Below are positions 10,122 to 19,112 of a stretch of DNA of 64,000 nt, one piece after another. The stretch spans positions 1,798,001 through 1,862,000 of the forward strand of contig NZ_CP065546.1 in the NCBI RefSeq assembly GCF_015999545.1, given 5' to 3'. Source of the stretch: Lysinibacillus sp. JNUCC-52. GTDB taxonomy: Bacteria; Bacillota; Bacilli; Bacillales_A; Planococcaceae. The translations under genes were made by a program, and so were the position numbers. The notes under the pieces are model-generated. The model made no database searches. It was not told the DNA's origin and saw nothing but the letters and a program-made list of their open reading frames with translations. Each line of letters begins with the position of its first letter. The stretch's first letter is position 1.

Positions 10122-10262
10122 TATTCCACTCCATATTCTTTTTTCGAATGTTTAACTGTGATATTATAGCACAAGAAGGATGTAAATGTCCTTATTAGAA
10201 TTTCTCTCATTCTAAAAAAATATTTTCAATCACAAATTTATTATAAATTAGGGGGCTCGGTT

Positions 10263-10448
10263 ATGAATCGTGGAAAAATCGTAATGGCCATTTATGCACT
10301 AGCAGCTGTACTAGCAATGTGTTCTATCGGGTATTCAGTAGCGGCAAGTAATATATTCGGCGTATTAGCAGGCATTATAGCTACTTGTGTCATTTTCATG
10401 ACAGCTTTTAAAATGAAGCGTAAACTGCGAGAACAAGGCTTACTTTAA
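10263..10448 (+). CDS. ylaF: YlaF family small membrane protein (DUF5325)
   Basis: 61 residues, two membrane helices (VMAIYALAAVLAMCSIGYSVA and FGVLAGIIATCVIFMTAF) and a basic tail KMKRKLREQG. TAGGGGGC precedes the ATG. Same position as ylaF, beside typA, in Bacillus, but transcribed divergently here. Function unknown. Confidence 0.83.
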   Translation: MNRGKIVMAIYALAAVLAMCSIGYSVAASNIFGVLAGIIATCVIFMTAFKMKRKLREQGLL

Positions 10449-10502
10449 TGCTAGTATTTACTTTCTAACAACATTTATGTGTCTAACATGACATAGTATC
10501 TC

Positions 10503-10542
10503 AGAAGGAGCTGTCCATTTATTGGATAGCTCCTTCTATTTT
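10503..10542 (+). terminator. ylaF terminator
   Basis: Stem GAAGGAGCTRTCC / GGATAGCTCCTTC with a 7-base loop followed by TATTTT, 55 bp after the ylaF stop. Confidence 0.85.
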
Positions 10543-10617
10543 GTAAACAAAAGATGCGGGGACATAACTTATTGATGTTAGAAACAATCGCAAAGATGTT
10601 CTTAAATTTTTGCTATG

Positions 10618-10712
10618 CCGTTGATGCCCGCTTCTGAACGGGCACTTTTCGGCGAGCACACCGTAAGCGGCAATCCTCACAACGCACAGTATGCCCGCAA
10701 CTACCATCAACA
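10618..10712 (+). repeat. long extragenic palindrome, copy B
   Basis: Bounded by GTTGATG (10620) and CATCAAC (10705-10711) inverted ends; core GCGAGCACACCGTAAGCGGC at 10652-10671. Lies in the 414-bp gene-free stretch between ylaF and the amidohydrolase, between two terminators. Confidence 0.75.
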
Positions 10713-10752
10713 AGCGAATTTATTTTTGGCATAAGAAAGCAATATTTATAGC

Positions 10753-10792
10753 AAAAAAGTGTTAGATTGATGGCCATCAATCTAACACTTTT
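10753..10792 (-). terminator. bidirectional terminator, near-duplicate of the one at 30732
   Basis: Perfect 38-bp palindrome built from AAAAGTGTTAGATTGATGG and its complement, with A/T tracts on both sides. The stem GTGTTAGATTGA recurs at 30732-30771. It lies 70 bp after the amidohydrolase stop. Confidence 0.85.
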
Positions 10793-10862
10793 ACTTCCTC
10801 ATTTCTTTCCCAAATTATATTGCTCATCAAATGGGCTGTTAAATCCTTAGCCTATTCGTTTT

Positions 10863-12050
10863 TTAATTTTCTAGGTAATCTAAAGTTGCTTGACCTAAAA
10901 CATTCGCCGCAATGCGCAGTGAGCGTTCATCAATATCGAATTTCGGATGATGATGTGGATATACTTCCTCCCATTCAGGATTTTTTGCTCCTGTAAAGAA
11001 AAATGCCCCTGGAATTTCCTCTAAGTAGTAAGCAAAATCTTCACCACCCATAGTTGGTTCAACAAAATCAACTGATACTACATCCGTTACCTTTCTTGCA
11101 GATGCCATTACATGTTCTGTTTCTGCAGCATGATTCACAACTGGTGGGTAACCACGGCGAAACTCATATTCATAGTCTGCCTTTGTTAAATAACAAGTTG
11201 CCTTTAATAGCTCCTCAATTTCACGTTCTAGTAAATTGCGTTCTTCCTCATGGAACGTTCGTACAGTTCCTTTCATGTAGACTTGGTCTGCAATAACATT
11301 AAAAGGATTCAATGCCTCAATATGACCAACCGATACGACCGCTGGACGCAAAGGATTAATACGACGTGCTACAAGTTGCTGTAAGTTTGTAATAAATTGC
11401 GCTGCAAGCAAGATTGAATCCTTCGTATCACTCGGATTTGAGCCATGCCCACCCTTTCCTTTAATCTTAATATAAATGCCATCTGCCGCAGCCATAAATG
11501 GTCCGATAGCGGTCTGCACTTTACCAAGATCTGTTGGTGCCCATAAATGTGTACCAAAAATAACATCCACGCCTTCTAAACAGCCATCAGCAATCATTGA
11601 TTTCGCTCCACCTGGTGCAAGTTCTTCTGCATGTTGATGAATAAAAACAATTGTCCCAGCTAAGTTGTCCTTCATTTGATTAAATGCCTTCGCTAAAATT
11701 AATAATGAAGCTGTATGACCATCATGGCCACAAGCATGCATACGCCCTTTTATTGTTGATTGGAAAGGCAAACCTGTTTCTTCTGTAATTGCTAAAGCGT
11801 CAAAGTCTGCTCGTAATGCCACCGTTTTCCCTGGCTTAGCTCCAACTAACGTTGCCACAACACCATTACCACCCACACCTTCACGAACCTCATGCCCTAA
11901 TGCGCGATGAAATGCCGCAATAGTTTTCGGTGTTTCAACTTCCTCAAAGGAAAGTTCTGGATTTTCATGAAAATGACGACGTAGCTGAATCATTTCCTCT
12001 TCATATTGTTTTAATAAATCAACTAACTGCTCTTGTTGTAAAACTGTCAT
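10863..12050 (-). CDS. M20 family metallo-amidohydrolase (N-acyl amino acid / aminobenzoyl-glutamate hydrolase type)
   Basis: 395 residues, full length for the M20D group. Metal-site motifs: the ALRADFDALAI Asp region, HACGHDGHTASLL, the general base in HQHAEELAPGGA, and the late MGGEDFAYYLEEIPG and HHHPKFDIDE. The dimerisation domain has GGHGSNP. These enzymes split N-acyl amino acids, hippurate or p-aminobenzoyl-glutamate. It ends in a strong hairpin and starts 14 bp after the AbgT-type transporter, so uptake and hydrolysis of the same acyl-amino acid or peptide-like compound is likely. The exact substrate is not visible. Confidence 0.9.
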   Translation of the reverse strand: MTVLQQEQLVDLLKQYEEEMIQLRRHFHENPELSFEEVETPKTIAAFHRALGHEVREGVGGNGVVATLVGAKPGKTVALRADFDALAITEETGLPFQSTIKGRMHACGHDGHTASLLILAKAFNQMKDNLAGTIVFIHQHAEELAPGGAKSMIADGCLEGVDVIFGTHLWAPTDLGKVQTAIGPFMAAADGIYIKIKGKGGHGSNPSDTKDSILLAAQFITNLQQLVARRINPLRPAVVSVGHIEALNPFNVIADQVYMKGTVRTFHEEERNLLEREIEELLKATCYLTKADYEYEFRRGYPPVVNHAAETEHVMASARKVTDVVSVDFVEPTMGGEDFAYYLEEIPGAFFFTGAKNPEWEEVYPHHHPKFDIDERSLRIAANVLGQATLDYLEN

Positions 12051-12063
12051 AGTTCAACACTCC

Positions 12064-13590
12064 TTATTTTAAGTAGATATAATCTCCAGGTCCAAGCGGT
12101 AAACCAAGCAAGAACCAAATGGCAAACAGTATAATCCAACCGATTGCAAAGAACACAGAAAACGGTAGTAAAGCTGAAATTAGTGTACCGATACCGATAT
12201 TTTTATCGTAGCGTTTAGCAAACGACAGTAAAATGGCGAAATACGGAAGCATCGGTGTAATTGGATTTGTAATTGAGTCTCCTACACGATACGCCATTTG
12301 CGTTACGGCTGGAGAATAACCTAAGTAAAGGAACATTGGGACGAAAATTGGCGCAAGTAATGCCCATTTCGCAGAAGCACTTGCGATCAATAAGTTGACG
12401 AATGCACAAATTAAAACAAACCCAATCATCATTGGTAAACCTGTAAAATTTAATGCTTGTAAAAGCTCTGCCCCTTTAATGGCTAAAATAGCACCAATAT
12501 TACTCCAGTTAAAAAAGGCAATCATTTGTGAAGCAGCAAATGCTAAAACAATGAAGGGAGCCATATCCGCAATTGATTTAAAAATCTTCTCGGCAACTTC
12601 CTTATCATTTTTCACTACTTTTGCCGCAATCCCATAGGCAAGACCAGGTAAAAGGAAGAAGAATAACATAATCGGTACAATACCTGACATAAACGGAGAA
12701 TTTAAAAAGCCTCCTGTTTCAGGATCACGTAAAAGACCATTCGATGGAATGACCATAAATGCAATGACAACAATATAAATGACTGTTACTATACCTGCCC
12801 ATAGTAAACCACGTTTTTCTAAAGCTGTTAGTGGCTCTAACTTTTCAACCTTGCCTTCAAATATGCCAAAGCGAGGTTCAGTAAACTTTTTCGCAACCCA
12901 TGTACCAATGACGATTAATAAAAACGTCGACGCAATTAAGAAGTAATAGTTCATCGTTGCTCGTCCAGTATATTCTGGGTTGGCAATATGCGCTGCGGAT
13001 TCAGTAATTCCTAATAATAAGACATCTAGAGAACTAATTAAAATATTGGCACTAAAGCCCCCAGCTACGGCTGCATATGTAATAATTAAACCAGCAAGTG
13101 GATTTCGGCCAATGCTCATAAAAATCATTGCTGCAATCGGTGGTAAAATGATGAATGCTGCATCAGCAGCTAGATTACCGACTAAACCTGTGAAAATAAT
13201 AAATGGCACAATTAATTTTGTTGGAGCTGACATGACAAGCTTTTTCATAACGGCTGAAATAAGTCCTGTTTGCTCTGCTAAACCAATACCAATCATCGTC
13301 ACGATTACTAATCCTAAAGGAGCAAAGCCTGTAAATGTCGATACCATTTGCGTTAATATTAAGATAAGACCTTCTTGACTCAGTAGATTTTTTACTTGGA
13401 TAACATCTTCAGTGCCTGGTTGAACCGCTGAAATACCAAACATTGATAGGATCCATGATAAAACAAGCACTATACCTGCTAAAATAATAAATAGTGTAAT
13501 AGGATCAGGTAGTTTATTACCTGCCCTTTCAATACTATCTAACATTTTATCAATCCAAGATTTCTTTAATGTGTCTGATTTTTTTTGCAT
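12064..13590 (-). CDS. AbgT family transporter
   Basis: 508 residues, 11-13 membrane segments, matching the AbgT family (N-terminus with an amphipathic WIDKMLDSIERAGNKLPDPITLF, then repeated helical halves; C-terminal YRVGDSITNPITPMLPYFAILLSFAKRYDKN). Known members carry p-aminobenzoyl-glutamate or export sulfonamides. Paired with an M20 amidohydrolase as in abgAB-abgT, but with a single hydrolase rather than two subunits. Divergent from the regulator at 13740 with about 150 bp between, the likely control region. Confidence 0.92.
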   Translation of the reverse strand: MQKKSDTLKKSWIDKMLDSIERAGNKLPDPITLFIILAGIVLVLSWILSMFGISAVQPGTEDVIQVKNLLSQEGLILILTQMVSTFTGFAPLGLVIVTMIGIGLAEQTGLISAVMKKLVMSAPTKLIVPFIIFTGLVGNLAADAAFIILPPIAAMIFMSIGRNPLAGLIITYAAVAGGFSANILISSLDVLLLGITESAAHIANPEYTGRATMNYYFLIASTFLLIVIGTWVAKKFTEPRFGIFEGKVEKLEPLTALEKRGLLWAGIVTVIYIVVIAFMVIPSNGLLRDPETGGFLNSPFMSGIVPIMLFFFLLPGLAYGIAAKVVKNDKEVAEKIFKSIADMAPFIVLAFAASQMIAFFNWSNIGAILAIKGAELLQALNFTGLPMMIGFVLICAFVNLLIASASAKWALLAPIFVPMFLYLGYSPAVTQMAYRVGDSITNPITPMLPYFAILLSFAKRYDKNIGIGTLISALLPFSVFFAIGWIILFAIWFLLGLPLGPGDYIYLK

Positions 13591-13739
13591 AAATCCCTCT
13601 CCTTCTATTGTTTAAAATTCGACTTATGCTATTCAATCAAACACCATTTTAAGACATTGATAGCATGTGTCCTTAATACAAAGAAACCATATTTTTAGAA
13701 TATTTTCAATATTTAATTTTAAATTAAGGAGATAATACT

Positions 13740-15038
13740 ATGTATAAAATTAATGTTTTCACTGCTAAATTGTCCCTCTCATGGGTAGAGCAACTCGAAA
13801 AAATTAAGCCCGCTTTTTGCGAATTTCATTATCATTCCTACACTGATTCTGAGCATCTATACACTCTGTTAGAGCAACATTTAATAGCGGGCGACGGTGC
13901 ACTTTTTAGCGGGCAAATTCCCTATTTTTTTACGCAAACACATTTTCCAAACATGGCTATACCTATGCTCTATTTCGATATTTCAGAACGTGATTTTTAC
14001 CGTACCTTAACAGAATTATTTTATGAGAATAAAATTGCTATGAATCGGATTGCCATTGATTTTTGTTATGAGGAAAACGATTACCTCGGCATTCATGAAT
14101 GGTCACTAGGAAGACAACCTTATCTTTTTAGTCAAACAATGAATGAGTATGCAAACAATGATATTGTTGATAAAGTGGCGAACTGGCACATTCAATTACA
14201 TCGCGATAATAAAGTAGATTTAAGTTTTACTCGTATTGCAGAGATGCGAGAGCGATTAGCACACCAAAATATACCATTTATCGCTTTTCATCCATCGCTT
14301 CATGCCATGCAATTAACATTGGATCAGTTGGTGAATCAGCTACACCTTCGTCAACTTGAGCTAAATAAAGTAGTCGTTGTACATATTGTAATTCCGATAG
14401 ATAAATCCAATATAGATGAATTGGAGTATCGGCAAATCGCTTTATATAAAGCCATTTTAGATTTTAAACAATTATATGCCAGCACCTTTATCGTGCATCG
14501 GGAAGCATCCTATATCGCGATTATTACAACATATCAGCAATTTTTAATGACAACCAATGAGTATACACATTGTCAACTCGTAGATTTTTTAGATGATAAA
14601 TTACTATTCCCCGTAAAAATAGGATGGGGAATTGGTAACTCTCTAACAGAAAGTCAGAAATTTGCAAAAAAGGCTGCAACACTCTGTTCTTCAAAGGAAA
14701 CACAGGGCTATATTATAGAAAATGCAAAAGAAATTGGTCCGTTACTGTATGGAGCATTACTACAGTTTGATAACGAAAAACAGCAGCGCTTAAATAAATT
14801 AAGCGCTGCCTATGATATCCCTTTACTGCAATTGCAAAAAATTGAGGCTGTTATAGAAAGATTAGCAACAACTATTGTTAATGGAGAACTGTTGAGCACA
14901 CATTTAGGCATTACCGTGCGTTCTGCAAACCGCATTTTAAAACAGCTACACGAAAAAAATTTAGCGGTAGAATTGCCAAGTACTACTTCCACCAATCGTG
15001 GACGTCCGAAAAAATATTATCAACTCAATTTATATTAG
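13740..15038 (+). CDS. putative transcriptional regulator with degenerate cyclase-like middle domain and C-terminal winged HTH
   Basis: 432 residues, soluble. Residues 1-120 look like an alpha/beta sensor fold (resembling the N-terminal sensor of PrpR-type regulators), and about 200-345 like a GGDEF-related domain: the run VKIGWGIGNSLTESQKFAKKAA then GYIIENAKEIGPL occupies the place of the last strand-helix of such domains, but no GGDEF motif is present. Residues about 370-430 form a winged helix (ATTIVNGELLSTHLGITVRSANRILKQL, NRGRPKKYYQL). AAGGAG precedes the ATG. Divergent position suggests it controls the AbgT-amidohydrolase operon. The family is not one I can name; domain calls are by eye. 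Confidence 0.6.
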   Translation: MYKINVFTAKLSLSWVEQLEKIKPAFCEFHYHSYTDSEHLYTLLEQHLIAGDGALFSGQIPYFFTQTHFPNMAIPMLYFDISERDFYRTLTELFYENKIAMNRIAIDFCYEENDYLGIHEWSLGRQPYLFSQTMNEYANNDIVDKVANWHIQLHRDNKVDLSFTRIAEMRERLAHQNIPFIAFHPSLHAMQLTLDQLVNQLHLRQLELNKVVVVHIVIPIDKSNIDELEYRQIALYKAILDFKQLYASTFIVHREASYIAIITTYQQFLMTTNEYTHCQLVDFLDDKLLFPVKIGWGIGNSLTESQKFAKKAATLCSSKETQGYIIENAKEIGPLLYGALLQFDNEKQQRLNKLSAAYDIPLLQLQKIEAVIERLATTIVNGELLSTHLGITVRSANRILKQLHEKNLAVELPSTTSTNRGRPKKYYQLNLY

Positions 15039-15045
15039 CATCAAC

Positions 15046-15082
15046 AAAAAACTGTTTAGGAAAAAATTCCTAAACAGTTTTT
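15046..15082. terminator. bidirectional terminator between the regulator and the IMPase gene
   Basis: Stem AAAAACTGTTTAGGA / TCCTAAACAGTTTTT with a short A loop, between two convergent genes. Confidence 0.9.
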
Positions 15083-15091
15083 ATGTAAAAG

Positions 15092-15889
15092 CTACAAATC
15101 ATAAGGGACAATATATTTTTTTAATAATTCCTGATGGATAGCAGGGTTAGCAATTATAAACGTATCCTGATGTAAGAAATCAAAGCCTTCCCCATGTAGG
15201 TTTGTTGCGATAGCTCCAACTTCCTGAGCAATAATCATTCCTCCAGCGATGTCCCAAGGAGATAATCGCATGGACACATAAGCATCTAGCTTCCCACTGA
15301 CAACAAAGGCTATTTCCATTGCAGCAGAACCATATGAACGCGTCCCTCGCACTTTACGAACTAATTCAATTACTTTTTCATGATGTATATGTCGATTTGG
15401 CGCTACCCAATGAGCATTAATGCCAATAACAGATTCTTCAATGTTTACAGGCTGTAACTTGCGCAATGGTGATGCATTATACCAAGCTCCCTCTCCTGCA
15501 ACAGCATTGAATAAATCTTCACGCATTACATCATATATGTAACCAAGTTTCCCTATGCCATCAATAAATATCCCAATAGAAATCATAAAGTGACGATGTT
15601 GCTTCACAAAATTCATCGTTCCATCAATCGGATCAATAATCCATACAACACCATCTAATGATTCGACTTTTTCACCCATTCCCTCTTCACCTAAAATTTT
15701 ATGGGTAGGGTCAAAAGCTTTAATTTGTTCAATAAAAAATAATTCAGTTTCTCGGTCTATATTTGTAACAAGGTCATTCGCATTCGATTTTGTCTCGATC
15801 ACTAGATTATACGAAAATGCATTCCGTATACGTTTACCTGCTTCTACGATGATACTTTTCGCATATTGATCGATTTGCTTTAAATCCAT
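15092..15889 (-). CDS. yktC: inositol monophosphatase family protein (YktC/SuhB)
   Basis: 265 residues from ATG 15889, with GAGGGGTGGG upstream; a longer frame to 15919 has no ribosome site. Motifs of the Mg-dependent, Li-sensitive phosphatases: GEEG (67-70), DPIDGTMNF (86-94) and WDIAGG near residue 211. Relatives dephosphorylate inositol phosphates, NADP or fructose bisphosphate. It occupies the yktC position beside ykzI/yktB. Substrate not determinable. Confidence 0.9.
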   Translation of the reverse strand: MDLKQIDQYAKSIIVEAGKRIRNAFSYNLVIETKSNANDLVTNIDRETELFFIEQIKAFDPTHKILGEEGMGEKVESLDGVVWIIDPIDGTMNFVKQHRHFMISIGIFIDGIGKLGYIYDVMREDLFNAVAGEGAWYNASPLRKLQPVNIEESVIGINAHWVAPNRHIHHEKVIELVRKVRGTRSYGSAAMEIAFVVSGKLDAYVSMRLSPWDIAGGMIIAQEVGAIATNLHGEGFDFLHQDTFIIANPAIHQELLKKYIVPYDL

Positions 15890-16164
15890 AAAAACCCACC
15901 CCTCGAATATAGAAAACATTCACACTCGTGCACACACGCATTTACTAGTACTTGGCCTACGAGCGACAATGTTGCTGTTCGCTACGCAGTACTACATTTC
16001 CCCGTTTCTAGTCATCAAAAAGGTAAACCCTTATCCGAAAAGAGAGCGTGAGTTATGTATTATATTACACCTTTCAGCACATTTATTGTGCAATGACACT
16101 CACTAAAAAATGAAAACAATAAATTCTAATATGATATATTGTCTATTTTAACCTTTATAATAAC
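15890..16164. other. gene-free stretch between the IMPase gene and ykzI
   Basis: No frame with a ribosome site. A weak inverted repeat (AGTACT...GCGACA / TGTTCGC...AGTACT) lies at about 15948-15990. Otherwise AT-rich and without recognised content. Confidence 0.4.
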
Positions 16165-16204
16165 AAAAATCACCTGCTGTCAGAATATTCAGCAAGTGAT
16201 TTTT
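16165..16204 (-). terminator. ykzI terminator
   Basis: AAAAATCACCTGCTG / CAGCAAGTGATTTTT, one mismatch, 20 bp after the ykzI stop; read on the minus strand it ends in T-rich sequence. Confidence 0.85.
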
Positions 16205-16224
16205 ATATGGGGGTTAATTTTTTT

Positions 16225-16422
16225 TTACGCATAGGCGTGCAAACTTTCCAGCTCCATCTGTATTTCGGCTAGACGCTTTTTACTTTTTGCTATTTCACCC
16301 TCATCTTTCTCATTCATTGCAGAAAACAATGAGGCTAATTCATAATCAATTTCTAATTGCAGGATGCGTTCATATTGCTTTTCAATGTCAACTTTACGTA
16401 TAATTTTTACGACTTGTTTCAT
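16225..16422 (-). CDS. ykzI: small coiled-coil-like protein, YkzI position
   Basis: 65 residues from the ATG at 16422, which has AAGGGAAG 8 bases upstream; the alternative GTG at 16431 lies too close to that site. It is almost wholly charged helix (KIIRKVDIEKQYERILQLE..., AKSKKRLAEIQMELESL), without membrane segments. In B. subtilis the small gene ykzI lies between yktB and yktC; here the same place and size support the name. Function unknown. Confidence 0.65.
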   Translation of the reverse strand: MKQVVKIIRKVDIEKQYERILQLEIDYELASLFSAMNEKDEGEIAKSKKRLAEIQMELESLHAYA

Positions 16423-16545
16423 AAAAGTCACTTCCCTTTTTTATTTTTTTACAAAACCTTATAGGATTCGATAAAGTTCTTGTTATAAGATTTTTTCCCA
16501 TTTTTTTAATAAAATAAACCTTATAATCGAAAGGAGTTACTAAAA

Positions 16546-17172
16546 ATGTCTACCTTAAAATGGACTAATAAAGATTTTAATGTTTTTCAAATAAACGGTT
16601 TAGAACAACGGATGGATGCCTTAAATTCCTGTGTACGACCAAAATTCAATAAACTAGGAGAAAACTTCTCCGCCTTCTTTTCCAGCCACCTAGGTGAAGA
16701 ATTTTATCCCCATGTAGCAAAACACGCCCGCAGAACGGTTAATCCACCAAATGACAGTTGGGTTGCATTCGCTCCTTATAAAAGAGGTTATAAAGCGTTG
16801 CCTCACTTTCAGATTGGTCTTTGGAGCACACATTTATTCATCGTCTTGGCTATTATTTATGAAGCACCGCAAAAAAATTTAATGGCAGAGCGTTTACTAG
16901 CCAATAAATCCTTGCTACAACAGCTTCCGGAAGATTTTATTGTTTCTGGGGATCATATGTCACCTGCTGCCATTTCCTTACAAGATGCGAAAGAAGAAAA
17001 ACTAGAAGAAATGCTTATACGTTTGCGTGATGTGAAAAAAGGGGAATTTCTCATTGGTCGTCATATTCCAAAAGAGGAAGCTGTAAACATGTCCTTTAAA
17101 CAGTTCCAACAATTAACAGAAGATACATTCCAAACATTACTTCCTATTTATAAAATTATTCAAGGAAAATAA
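16546..17172 (+). CDS. yktB: UPF0637 protein YktB
   Basis: 208 residues, soluble. Strong match by eye to the YktB family: KDFNVFQINGLEQRMDAL, VRPKFNKLGENF, then GEEFYPHVAKHARRTVNPPNDSWVAFA and the aromatic GLWSTHLFIVLAIIYE. AAGGAG lies 9 bases before the ATG. Divergent from ykzI. Biochemical function unknown. Confidence 0.93.
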   Translation: MSTLKWTNKDFNVFQINGLEQRMDALNSCVRPKFNKLGENFSAFFSSHLGEEFYPHVAKHARRTVNPPNDSWVAFAPYKRGYKALPHFQIGLWSTHLFIVLAIIYEAPQKNLMAERLLANKSLLQQLPEDFIVSGDHMSPAAISLQDAKEEKLEEMLIRLRDVKKGEFLIGRHIPKEEAVNMSFKQFQQLTEDTFQTLLPIYKIIQGK

Positions 17173-17637
17173 ATTTGTGAAGATTCATCATGAAAATGTG
17201 GAATAAAAATCTTACTTGAATATTACTTCTTCGAAAGATCTTGAAACCCGAATTTTATAAGGTTTTACACATTTGGACGAGGTCTTAATGTAGGTCTTTT
17301 GAGGAATTGCACAGAACATCTTAAAGGTGTATTGTCGACGCTTATTGAGGGTATGATAACTTTTATACTCAACTTTTTAATTCGTTTTTGAAGTGTTGGC
17401 GAAGTTGTTTCACCAACGTTAACGAACATTTTGTTACAGAAATCGATATTGCTGTAGTTTATGCAAATTATCGTTAATTAACACTATATTACACTAAGTA
17501 ATTTAATAAATTTTTTTAATAGGCAATGGAAACTCCGCTGTGCTTTCTGTAGGATTTGTCTATGCAGACAGTATTTTGTTTGTTGTTTTATCGTTTCGAA
17601 TGATTTCTACAGAAAGCTTTGCGGTATTTTCACATAA
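17173..17637. other. 465-bp gene-free region with a long imperfect hairpin
   Basis: No supported gene on either strand. At 17535-17552 and 17607-17624 lie inverted arms: CCGC-tgt-GCTTTCTGTAG pairs with CTACAGAAAGC-ttt-GCGG, with flanking GGAAA/TTTTC extending it. The loop is 54 bases. The rest is AT-rich and shows nothing recognisable. Confidence 0.5.
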
Positions 17638-17677
17638 TTAAAAAGGCATGCAAGGAAATTTCCTAACACACCTTTTC
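17638..17677 (-). terminator. yktA terminator
   Basis: AAAAGG...AGGAAA / TTTCCT...CCTTTT palindrome with a small internal mismatch, 20 bp after the yktA stop, with T-rich end on the minus strand. Confidence 0.75.
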
Positions 17678-17697
17678 ACTTTAAACTGTGACGAATT

Positions 17698-17985
17698 TTA
17701 ACGTCGTTGCTTTGGAACAACTTTAATCATCGTTCCATCAGCTGCCTCTTTTGCTTGTTTCACAACTGGGTAGCTAACATAGCCACTAGCCTCTTCAAAT
17801 TCACGGAAAATTGTTTTTTCCTCCGCTTGTGAAGGAACAATTTCTTTAAAGCGACGATATTTAGCCATCATCACTTCACGTTTGATGCCCTTTTCATAAG
17901 CAAGTTCGATGCCTTCAAAAAATTTAACAACATCGACAATCTCTTCAGTCGACCAATCGATTGAAAACGGATAAGAATATTCCAT
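17698..17985 (-). CDS. yktA: UPF0223 protein YktA
   Basis: 95 residues, mostly helical. Family signature: [30 protein letters not shown] and [25 protein letters not shown] (residue guides). AAAGGTGG precedes the ATG. Lies between yktB and speA as in B. subtilis. Role unknown. Confidence 0.92.
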   Translation of the reverse strand: MEYSYPFSIDWSTEEIVDVVKFFEGIELAYEKGIKREVMMAKYRRFKEIVPSQAEEKTIFREFEEASGYVSYPVVKQAKEAADGTMIKVVPKQRR

Positions 17986-18006
17986 TTGGACATGACCACC
18001 TTTACA

Positions 18007-18966
18007 TTACTGTCCCCATTTTACCCGGATACTTTCTGCTTCTGCAACCATTCGTGTAATGAGCTCGTCCACTGTAGGAATATCTTGAATCATTCCTGTA
18101 ACTTGTCCTGCCCAACCTATGCCCGCATCTTTTTCTCCGTCATAAATAAAACGCTTATTAGCACTGCCACTAATATAATCTTTCAATGCCTCATAAGTAG
18201 GTGTTTCACGTTCTATTTCTAAAATTTTCTCTGTGAAATGACTACGTAACGCTCGAGCAGGTGCCCCGATGGAACGCTTTATAACAGTTGTATCTGCCTC
18301 AGAACTATTAAGTAATGCCTCTTTATATGCTTGTGATGCATCGACACACTCTTTAGTCGCAATAAAGCGCGTACCCATTTCAATACCTTCTGCACCAAGT
18401 GCATGTGCAGCCATCCAACCACGACCGTCTCCAATACCACCAGACGCAATAACAGGGATTTTCACACTATCTACAACTTGTGGTACAAGTACCATCGTTC
18501 CGACATCATCACGGCCAAGATGTCCACCACCTTCTTGTCCAACGACCATTACCGCATCCGCACCTAGCTCTTCGGCTTTCTGGGCTTGCCTACGCGCTGC
18601 TACAAGGACAAGTTTTTTAATATTTGTTCCTGCAAGTAAATCAAATATCGGTGCTGGATTTCCACCAGTCATTGTGACAACAGGTACCTCTTCTTCTACA
18701 GCTACTCGCACCATCTCCTCATAGCCTGTGCCATGCATACCGATTGCAAAATTCACACCAAATGGTTTATCAGTTAATGTTCTTACTTTATGGATTTCCG
18801 CACGCAATAAGTCTGGGTCTCGCAAGCTCATAGCCGTTATTTGCCCTAGTCCGCCAGCATTCGACACCGCTGCTGCTAAATCTGCATAAGCTAAATAGGC
18901 TAATCCCCCTTGAATTATTGGATATTTTATCTTTAAAAGTTCGGTGATACGTGTCTCCCAAATCAT
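18007..18966 (-). CDS. nitronate monooxygenase / FabK-like flavoprotein
   Basis: 319 residues. FMN TIM barrel of the 2-nitropropane dioxygenase family: KYPIIQGGLAYLAYADLAAAVSNAGGLG, GADAVMVVGQEGGGHLG (family active-site His), PVIASGGIGDGRGWMAAHALGAEGIEMGTRF. It oxidises alkyl nitronates in characterised members; some relatives (FabK) are enoyl-ACP reductases, which are harder to exclude by eye. The ATG at 18966 has AAGGGGAG upstream. Divergent from speA. It is not part of the B. subtilis order at this spot. Confidence 0.85.
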   Translation of the reverse strand: MIWETRITELLKIKYPIIQGGLAYLAYADLAAAVSNAGGLGQITAMSLRDPDLLRAEIHKVRTLTDKPFGVNFAIGMHGTGYEEMVRVAVEEEVPVVTMTGGNPAPIFDLLAGTNIKKLVLVAARRQAQKAEELGADAVMVVGQEGGGHLGRDDVGTMVLVPQVVDSVKIPVIASGGIGDGRGWMAAHALGAEGIEMGTRFIATKECVDASQAYKEALLNSSEADTTVIKRSIGAPARALRSHFTEKILEIERETPTYEALKDYISGSANKRFIYDGEKDAGIGWAGQVTGMIQDIPTVDELITRMVAEAESIRVKWGQ

Positions 18967-19112
18967 CAAATCTCCCCTTTCGTACCATACTATCTTCTCG
19001 TAATCTTGAAAAAATCCCTTTATTTTTTTAATTAAAGTCTATTTTTTCATGTCGTTAGGTGCTATAATTCATTTGTTTTCTTAGATATTATAAAAGTGAG
19101 GTGGTACCTGCG

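Noticed and set aside
10519-10713. Possible small protein in the ylaF-amidohydrolase gap
   Set aside because: It overlaps a terminator and the palindrome repeat, with no ribosome site.
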